NCBI GenBank assembly: GCA_913058025.1
Contig: CAJXPN010000322.1
Coordinates: 1-5,862 of the forward strand
Length of the DNA: 5,862 nt
DNA from: an uncultured Myxococcales bacterium
GTDB lineage: Bacteria > Myxococcota_A > Bradymonadia > Bradymonadales > Bradymonadaceae
Reading direction: 5' to 3'
The stretch's first letter is position 1. The number at the start of each line of letters is the position of its first letter. Position numbers and translations under genes: made by a program. This document shows positions 1 through 5,862 of this stretch, one piece after another. The notes below the pieces were generated by a model. It saw nothing but the letters and a program-made list of their open reading frames with translations, was not told where the DNA came from and searched no databases.

Positions 1-136
1 CTGCGAGGGGACCGGCTAGCGAGCGCGAGCGAGCGGCGCCTGGGGGACCGTGTGGTAGCCCCACCCCAGTCCTCTTCCAAACCGCGAGCGTGAGTGAAGA
101 GCCGCGGGGCTCGCCCCCGCGGAGCCCTCGCCCGGC
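1..136. other. Non-coding region downstream of acs
   Basis: No convincing gene is visible here. The stretch begins with G/C-rich GAGCG-type short repeats (about 20-35). It also has a weak inverted repeat, CTGGGG at 40-45 against CCCCAG at 64-69. The only strong structure is the hairpin at 102-122, listed separately as a possible terminator of the acetyl-CoA synthetase gene. A gene further left cannot be seen from this window. Confidence 0.5.
92..122 (-). terminator. Possible terminator of acs
   Basis: The eight bases CCGCGGGG (102-109) and CCCCGCGG (115-122) are perfectly complementary around a 5-base loop. The hairpin lies 14 bases beyond the acs stop codon on the minus strand. It is followed in that direction by CTCTTCACTC, which is only modestly T-rich. 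Position and an all-G/C stem suggest a factor-independent terminator, but the weak T-tract leaves this uncertain. Confidence 0.4.
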
Positions 137-2068
<1,932 letters not shown>

Positions 2069-2110
2069 GACGTGGGCCTCCTCGCAAGTTGGGTTTGATC
2101 TGTGCGTGCG

Positions 2111-2140
2111 ACTCTAGCCCAATCCCTGCGCGCTCGTCAC
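2111..2140 (-). promoter_or_regulatory. Possible acs promoter
   Basis: Read on the minus strand, GTGACG (2140-2135) resembles a -35 box. After 18 bases comes TAGAGT (2116-2111), a 4 of 6 match to the -10 consensus. Transcription would start near 2104, leaving a leader of about 36 bases before the GTG of acs. The site begins just after the stop codon of the upstream gene, where no terminator is seen, so read-through from that gene is also possible. This is an inference from the consensus only. Confidence 0.33.
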
Positions 2141-2143
2141 GCC

Positions 2144-2839
2144 TCACCCCCGAGCGATCGCGTCCTTGAGCGCGCCGTCGAGCGCCTCTCCGCTCGACCA
2201 CTGCTCCTTGAGCGCCTTCTCGAGACGCGCCGTCAACGGCGCGGCCTCGGCGGCTGCGGCCTCGAGCTTGTCGCCTTCGTCCGCCCGCGTCATCGCCTTG
2301 CGCATCGCGGCGACCATGTCCGAGAGCACCTCGCCGCTCATGTCGAACGCGCTGCGCATCACCTGGCGCGTGAGGTCGGGGTCGATCTCCTCGCGCGCCA
2401 TCACGATCGCGCCTCGGAGCGCCCGGAGCGCGCTCGGCTTGTTCCGGCGGAGCTCGTCCAGGTTCACGTAGCCCTCCTCGAGCGCGCGCGCCATCAGCCA
2501 GCCCTCGTGGAAGACCTCGGTCGCCACGTCCACGCAGTTCTTGAGCGCGAACACGATCAGGATCTTGCGCAGCAGCTTCTTGATCGGCCACATCAGCATC
2601 CCCTTTAGCGCGCCGTTGAGCAGGTCCGACTCGCTCTCCGAGAGCAGCTTCGCCGACAGCGGCAGCAGCTCGATCTCGTGCGCCTTACACAGCGCCGCGT
2701 TCATCCGGCGCTGGATGCGGTCGACGATCAGGTCGTCGACGAACGGGATAGGGATGAGCGGGCAGAGCCCCGCGACGACGCAATGTGACGCGACCGTGCG
2801 CAGCGCCTCGTCCGAGATGTTCGTCTTCTCACTCTCCAT
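2144..2839 (-). CDS. Hypothetical protein with CPLIPIPFVDD motif
   Basis: I do not recognise this 231-residue protein with certainty. Residues 20-36 hold a hydrophobic stretch ending in CPLIPIPFVDD, followed by the basic run RIQRRM (41-46). A second cationic and hydrophobic segment, about 79-116, reads KGMLMWPIKKLLRKILIVFA and onward. The remainder is strongly helical, with charged Ala/Glu/Arg-rich helices at 130-231. There is no signal peptide. The two hydrophobic segments could give peripheral membrane contact, but no clean transmembrane helix stands out. The ATG at 2839 is backed by AGGAG about six bases upstream (CAGGAGCAAGA before ATG). That start overlaps the tail of the HTTM remnant by 11 bases, which suggests past translational coupling with it. 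Base composition matches the neighbours and the frame is intact, so it is probably expressed. Confidence 0.8.
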   Translation of the reverse strand: MESEKTNISDEALRTVASHCVVAGLCPLIPIPFVDDLIVDRIQRRMNAALCKAHEIELLPLSAKLLSESESDLLNGALKGMLMWPIKKLLRKILIVFALKNCVDVATEVFHEGWLMARALEEGYVNLDELRRNKPSALRALRGAIVMAREEIDPDLTRQVMRSAFDMSGEVLSDMVAAMRKAMTRADEGDKLEAAAAEAAPLTARLEKALKEQWSSGEALDGALKDAIARG

Positions 2840-3120
2840 TCTTGCTCCTGTGGTCTTCGATGAGCGGCCGCACCCAGGGCTCTCCGTCCCGCTCCGACGA
2901 CCCCGCGAGGTCCACCTCCGGGTCGACCCAGCGTTGGGACGCGCCCGTTGAACGCCACGAACGCGTCGGCGTACACGGCGACCGCAGGGTCTCCCTCATG
3001 GGCGAACCTGCGGGCCAGCGTCCTGGCATACTGGCCGATCATGTCCTGCTGCGTACAGAGCATCTTGTATTGGAGTCGAGTCAGCTCACCCCTCAGGTAG
3101 ACGCGCCAGCGCCGCGCACA
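2829..3120 (-). pseudogene. HTTM / gamma-carboxylase-like C-terminal remnant
   Basis: The conceptual translation, read across two frames, matches my memory of the end of HTTM (vitamin K-dependent gamma-carboxylase-like) proteins. From 3099 it reads YLRGELTRLQYKMLCTQQDM, then YADAFVAFNGR, which ends at 2941. The family expects NGRPSQR next. Here SQRWVDPEVDLA resumes at 2939 in another frame and runs through EPWVRPLIED to a stop at 2829. Restoring two missing bases near 2940 rejoins the frame. Upstream the frame hits TGA at 3123-3121, and no trace of the large membrane/carboxylase portion (several hundred residues) is found before the divergent porin gene. This is therefore a 5'-deleted, frameshifted fragment. 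A start at 3063 (ATG) would give only an aberrant peptide and has no good ribosome-binding site. The frameshift could be a sequencing or assembly error, but the missing N-terminal part cannot be explained by a single indel. Confidence 0.72.
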
Positions 3121-3145
3121 TCAAGTCGAACAGTCGCCTGTGCAT
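3086..3145 (-). CDS. Possible 19-residue leader peptide or decayed start
   Basis: A 19-codon frame, MHRRLFDLMCAALARLPEG, starts with ATG at 3145. It is preceded by GAGGAG about eight bases upstream, a better ribosome-binding site than the remnant frame has. It ends at 3086, inside the sequence that encodes the first recognisable HTTM residues in another frame. It could be a true small peptide, the leftover start of a replaced gene, or chance. No family is recognised and the length alone is weak evidence. Confidence 0.2.
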   Translation of the reverse strand: MHRRLFDLMCAALARLPEG

Positions 3146-3268
3146 CGGCGCCTCTCCTCGTGTATCCAAAGGATCAATGGACCGTGAATCGTACACCGCG
3201 ATGGTACACCACAGAGGACGGCTCGCTAGCTGATTGCATGCGCGTCGCTTACACCACGAGGCCCGACC
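3146..3268. promoter_or_regulatory. Divergent intergenic region with TACACC repeats
   Basis: This AT-richer spacer separates the minus-strand remnant from the plus-strand porin gene and should contain the porin promoter. GTACACC occurs twice, at 3191-3197 and 3204-3210, a 13-base period. A related TTACACC lies at 3249-3255, just before the porin ribosome-binding site. The second and third copies share a longer context, TACACCAC followed by GAGG. Spaced repeats of this kind can be regulator sites, but no known operator is recognised and no strong -35/-10 pair is evident. Confidence 0.35.
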
Positions 3269-4354
3269 TTGCGCACCCTCTCCACCGCACTGCTCTCGGC
3301 GCTCGCCGCGCTCGCCGCGCTCACGTTCAGCCCCGAGGCCCACGCCGAGAACCTCGAGCTCTCGCTCGAGCGAGGTCTGCGCGTCACCGATCCGGGCTCG
3401 TCGAACACGCTCAAGCTCGGGTTCCTCGGGCAGATGTCCTTCGAGGCCTCGCTCGAGCGAGACTCCCCCCGGCTCAACTTCAGCCTCCCCGTCGCGCGCC
3501 CGTTCATCAACGCCTCGCTGATGGACGAGCGGCTCACGCTCTTCGTCCAGCCCGAGCTCGCCGGCTCCGCCGCGAGGTTGCTCGACGCCGAGGCCGTCAT
3601 CGCCCTGGGGGACTGCTACTGCTCCCCCAGGATCTCGGTCGGCTACTACCGCCCCTGGTTCACGCGCTCGTGGCGTACGGGCCTGCCGCAGCTCGCGTTC
3701 TCCACGCGCGGCGCGGCCGCGCGCGCCTTCCACGGGCCTCGCTCGCTCGGCGTGAGCGTCGGCGGGCGCCCGGGGATCTTCGAGTACCACGTCGGCGTGT
3801 TCAACGGTCAGACGCCCCAGCAGGTCCCCGGCGCCATCCCTCGGCTCCTCACCGCGCGCGTGGCCATCAACCCGCTCGGGCCCGTGCCCTACACCCAGAC
3901 GCCCTGGTTCGAGGATCTCCCCGGGCCCAGGCTCTCCATCGGCCTCAACGGCGCGTACGCGCTCCCCGTCGAGGCGTCCAGGGACGGGGGCTTCATCGAG
4001 CGTGAGCAGGCCACCGGCGCCCTCGACGTCGCGTTCCTCACGCCCCACCTCTCCGTGCTCGCCGAAGGGTTCGCGCGCGCCGAGCTCGACACCGACGAGC
4101 TCTCCTGGGGCAGCTACCTCCAGATCAACGGGCTGCTCGCCGAGAAGGTCTGGGACATCGGCGGCCGCGTCGGCGTCTTCCGGCTGGCGGACGACTTCAC
4201 GAGCGGCCAGACCGACCTCCACGTCGAGCTCTCCTCCACGCTCTATCTGGCCGGGCCGAGCGCGCGCCTCATGTTCTACTACCGCGCTGAACGCGGCCTG
4301 GACTCAGGGAACGGGCTCGATGCGCTGGGCACCCAGGCGCAGTTGTGGTTCTGA
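3269..4354 (+). CDS. Outer-membrane porin, OprO/OprP-like
   Basis: This is a predicted outer-membrane beta-barrel of 361 residues that would form a channel for small solutes, possibly anions. Residues 1-26 form a signal peptide: basic start MRT, hydrophobic Leu/Ala core, cleavage after AHA and before ENLE. The mature part has alternating polar/hydrophobic strands with many aromatic girdle residues. It ends in QLWF with a terminal Phe, the usual barrel-assembly signal. The stretch SVGYYRPWFTRSWRTGLPQL, then the PRSLGVSVGG and EYHVGVFNGQTP segments, resemble the middle of phosphate-selective porin O/P family proteins. Substrate cannot be read from the sequence. The start is TTG at 3269, supported by GAGG seven bases upstream; no ATG or GTG lies in frame before a stop at 3227, and the signal peptide begins at this TTG. 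It appears to be a single-gene unit. Confidence 0.8.
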   Translation: MRTLSTALLSALAALAALTFSPEAHAENLELSLERGLRVTDPGSSNTLKLGFLGQMSFEASLERDSPRLNFSLPVARPFINASLMDERLTLFVQPELAGSAARLLDAEAVIALGDCYCSPRISVGYYRPWFTRSWRTGLPQLAFSTRGAAARAFHGPRSLGVSVGGRPGIFEYHVGVFNGQTPQQVPGAIPRLLTARVAINPLGPVPYTQTPWFEDLPGPRLSIGLNGAYALPVEASRDGGFIEREQATGALDVAFLTPHLSVLAEGFARAELDTDELSWGSYLQINGLLAEKVWDIGGRVGVFRLADDFTSGQTDLHVELSSTLYLAGPSARLMFYYRAERGLDSGNGLDALGTQAQLWF

Positions 4355-4420
4355 CCTGCGCGGTTCAATGGGTCTGCGCAACCTTCAAGGCCCCTTGGTA
4401 TCAGTCGAAAGTCAACGCGG

Positions 4421-4439
4421 AGATCCCTCGGATCTTTCT
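4421..4439 (+). terminator. Possible porin terminator
   Basis: AGATCC (4421-4426) and GGATCT (4430-4435) are perfectly complementary around a 3-base loop CTC. They are followed by TTCT, so the 3' arm and tail read TCTTTCT. The element lies about 67 bases after the porin stop and 12 bases before the promoter of the next gene, a sensible place for a terminator. The stem is short and half A/T, so it may be weak. Confidence 0.35.
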
Positions 4440-4450
4440 GGATCCTGCTC

Positions 4451-4479
4451 TTGACCGCTCACCTCTCGGGCGTTAGGTT
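4451..4479 (+). promoter_or_regulatory. Sigma70-like promoter of the RRM gene
   Basis: TTGACC at 4451-4456 matches the -35 consensus at five of six positions. After an ideal 17-base spacer comes TAGGTT at 4474-4479, which keeps the conserved TA and final T of a -10 box. Transcription should start near 4486-4488, directly before the first stem of the structured leader at 4490. That agreement between promoter and leader strengthens both calls. Confidence 0.55.
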
Positions 4480-4485
4480 GCGTTC

Positions 4486-4671
4486 CATAACCGCGGTGGC
4501 ACAGACGCGCTCTCACATTCCGTGAGAACACATCATCTACCGCGGTCGGGCTATTCGTCGACCGGCGTTCAACTAATCTGTGGCTATCTGAGCCACACCG
4601 GTCGACGCAGCGTGAAAACGCTGATGCCCACAGCGGGCGCCCATTGTAAGGGCGCCGGAGAGAGAGAGAAC
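4486..4671 (+). promoter_or_regulatory. Highly structured 5' leader of the RRM gene
   Basis: The leader can form a row of strong helices. Module 1: 4490-4499 pairs with 4537-4546 (ten pairs, one G-U), enclosing TCTCAC 4511-4516 / GTGAGA 4522-4527. Module 2: CGTCGACCGG 4556-4565 pairs perfectly with CCGGTCGACG 4598-4607. It encloses TGTGGCT 4579-4585 / AGCCACA 4591-4597, directly stacked on the outer 3' arm. Next, CAGCGT 4608-4613 / ACGCTG 4618-4623 is capped by a GAAA (GNRA) tetraloop. Last, GGCGCCC 4636-4642 / GGGCGCC 4650-4656 ends exactly at the ribosome-binding GGAG (4657-4660). A competing hairpin, GCCC 4626-4629 / GGGC 4635-4638, would exclude the last stem. I do not recognise a known riboswitch class. 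The layout suggests post-transcriptional control of the RNA-binding protein, perhaps by temperature, a ligand or the protein itself (inference). Confidence 0.6.
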
Positions 4672-4995
<324 letters not shown>

Positions 4996-5002
4996 GCGCA
5001 TC

Positions 5003-5023
5003 GCCCACCCTCACGGGTAGGGC
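5003..5023 (+). other. Small hairpin after the RRM stop codon
   Basis: GCCCACCC (5003-5010) can pair with GGGT (5015-5018) and GGGC (5020-5023) around a TCAC loop with one bulged A. It starts eight bases after the stop codon. No T-tract follows, so it may simply protect the mRNA 3' region upstream of the main terminator. Confidence 0.3.
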
Positions 5024-5038
5024 ATGACGCCAGATATA

Positions 5039-5077
5039 AGAGAGCCCCACTCACCCTCGCGGTGAGTGGGGCTCTTG
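5039..5077. terminator. Bidirectional terminator between convergent genes
   Basis: A 15-base perfect stem (5041-5055 with 5061-5075) surrounds the loop CTCGC, and two more pairs (one G-U) extend it to 5039-5077. On the plus strand it is followed by TTGTTCGTT. On the minus strand it is followed by a T-rich CTTATATCT tract. It lies between the RRM gene on the plus strand and the thioesterase gene on the minus strand, so it most likely ends transcription from both sides. Confidence 0.82.
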
Positions 5078-5184
5078 TTCGTTCAGCGCCTTGCGTCGCG
5101 GGCCTCGTCGCGTGAGCGCCTGGAGGTGGGCAGAGCTCGGTGAGCTGTGCGCGGTGAGGTTGGGACGGCGAGGAGCCCTCGGCC

Positions 5185-5812
5185 TCACTTGATGATCGTC
5201 ACCGTCTGCTGGTTCATCGCCACGAGCCGGCCCGTCTCGTCCCACAGCTCGCGGACTTCGACGGCGTAACCGCCCGAACCCGCTGGTGAATGTGCCTTGT
5301 AGAACAGAGGCGCGTCGTGGGAGAGCTCGCCCCACGGCTCGAGCAGCTCGAGCGTGTACATGATCGTGGCCATCGGCCTTGGCATTGGCTCGACCATGAA
5401 GACCATCGGCCACCAGCAGTCCGCGAGCCCCGCGATGTGGGCCGCGTCGCGCGCCTCCCCTCGCTCGCCCTCCTTGAACCTCACCCAGCCCTCCGAGCGC
5501 CGCTCGTCGCTCCCCGAGAAGGGGAACGCCCCCACGACCTTGAAGTCGACGTGCCCCGTGAACTGGGGCGCCATCCCGGGTGGGAGCGCGACCGAGTCGA
5601 TCTCGCTCCAGTGCGGCGCCTCGGGCCGCGAGAGCTCGAGCCAGTCCCCCCGCTCCACGTCGCGCGCGCCCCCGAACACGCCCACGAAGTGCGCGCGCAC
5701 CTCGTCACCCTGCGACACCGTCGCCGTCACCGCCGAGGTCGACGAGCCGCGGCGCAGCTCTCTGACCTCCAGCGTCGCCTCACCCGGCCTGACCGGGCCG
5801 CACATCGTCCCG
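5185..5812 (-). CDS. TesB-like acyl-CoA thioesterase, N-terminus missing
   Basis: This is a predicted double-hotdog thioesterase that hydrolyses acyl-CoA to free acid and CoA. It is cut by the contig edge: 208 genomic residues remain and perhaps 40-60 N-terminal residues are absent. Numbering from the first whole genomic codon (5811), the first hotdog ends with VRPGEATLEVRELRRGSSTS (7-26) and GDEVRAHFVGVFGG (35-48). The second domain has HIAGLADCWWP (125-135), MATIMYTLELLEP (147-159) and GYAVEVRELWDETGRLVAMN (181-200) followed by QQTVTII. D131, T149 and Q201 or Q202 fit the Asp/Thr/Gln catalytic set of TesB. The substrate chain length is unknown. Any protein beginning MGSEMCIRDS is an artefact, because those residues are translated adapter. 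The gene converges on the RRM gene and shares its terminator. Confidence 0.78.
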
Positions 5813-5862
5813 CTGTCTCTTATACACATCTCCGAGCCCACGAGACAGGCAGAAATCTCGTA
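5813..5862 (+). other. Illumina Nextera adapter contamination
   Basis: Bases 5813-5831 are exactly the Tn5/Nextera mosaic end CTGTCTCTTATACACATCT. Bases 5832-5846, CCGAGCCCACGAGAC, are the read-through adapter on the i7 side. Bases 5847-5854, AGGCAGAA, look like an i7 index (recalled as N703). Bases 5855-5862, ATCTCGTA, begin the P7 sequence. The run is in the correct order and has no mismatches, so it is sequencing-library DNA left at the contig end rather than part of the organism. Confidence 0.98.

Noticed and set aside
2829..3029. Independent 66-residue gene on the minus strand
   Set aside because: Only its C-terminal half from SQRWVDPEVDL is meaningful. It completes the HTTM remnant from the neighbouring frame, so it is part of the pseudogene.
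3086..4222. Minus-strand open frame of 378 codons opposite the porin
   Set aside because: The translation is low-complexity Glu/Gly/Arg-rich and antisense to a gene with a signal peptide and barrel features. Only its last 19 codons have a separate start and are listed as a weak candidate.
4490..4546. The two ACCGCGGT palindromes as a DNA operator pair
   Set aside because: This is possible, but they fall just after the predicted transcription start and pair with each other around an inner hairpin, so an RNA structure explains them better. DNA binding is not excluded.
4522..4671. Upstream in-frame extension of the RRM protein by 50 codons
   Set aside because: It would run through the structured leader, has no family similarity, and the RRM family normally starts at MSKKLFVGGL.
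5805..5841. Complete thioesterase gene starting at 5841 (GTG)
   Set aside because: The start and first codons are Nextera adapter, so the gene is 5'-truncated.

Overview
The window is very GC-rich DNA with strong third-position G/C bias. It is probably from a myxobacterium-like member of Myxococcota (former Deltaproteobacteria). That placement is an inference from base composition, the outer-membrane porin and the glycine-rich RRM protein; no ribosomal marker is present. The right-hand end is not genomic: bases 5813-5862 are an Illumina Nextera read-through adapter, so the real sequence stops near 5812 at a contig edge.

Layout. Bases 1-136 are non-coding and hold a hairpin that may end the first gene. 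On the minus strand follow a complete AMP-forming acetyl-CoA synthetase (137-2068, GTG start, strong Shine-Dalgarno) and, upstream of it, an unrecognised 231-residue protein (2144-2839). The start of that second gene overlaps by 11 bases the tail of a decayed gene (2829-3120). The decayed gene is the C-terminal end of an HTTM / vitamin K-dependent gamma-carboxylase-like protein, broken by a frameshift and lacking its whole membrane and catalytic part. A short divergent region (3146-3268) with repeated TACACC words leads into a plus-strand outer-membrane porin gene (3269-4354, TTG start, clear signal peptide).

Bases 4355-4671 have no protein gene but are dense in signals: a possible terminator, a good sigma70-like promoter, and a leader of about 185 nt starting at the predicted transcription start. 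The leader can form two successive long-stem/inner-hairpin modules, a GAAA-capped hairpin and a hairpin touching the ribosome-binding site. It precedes a small glycine-rich RRM RNA-binding protein (4672-4995). A long perfect hairpin (5039-5077) serves as a two-way terminator between that gene and a convergent TesB-like acyl-CoA thioesterase (5185-5812), whose N-terminus is cut off by the contig end.

The genes do not form one pathway. Acetyl-CoA synthetase and the thioesterase both handle acyl-CoA, but they lie in separate transcription units. The items most worth a second look are the structured leader of the RRM gene, the HTTM remnant coupled to the unknown gene, and the adapter, which creates a false protein N-terminus.
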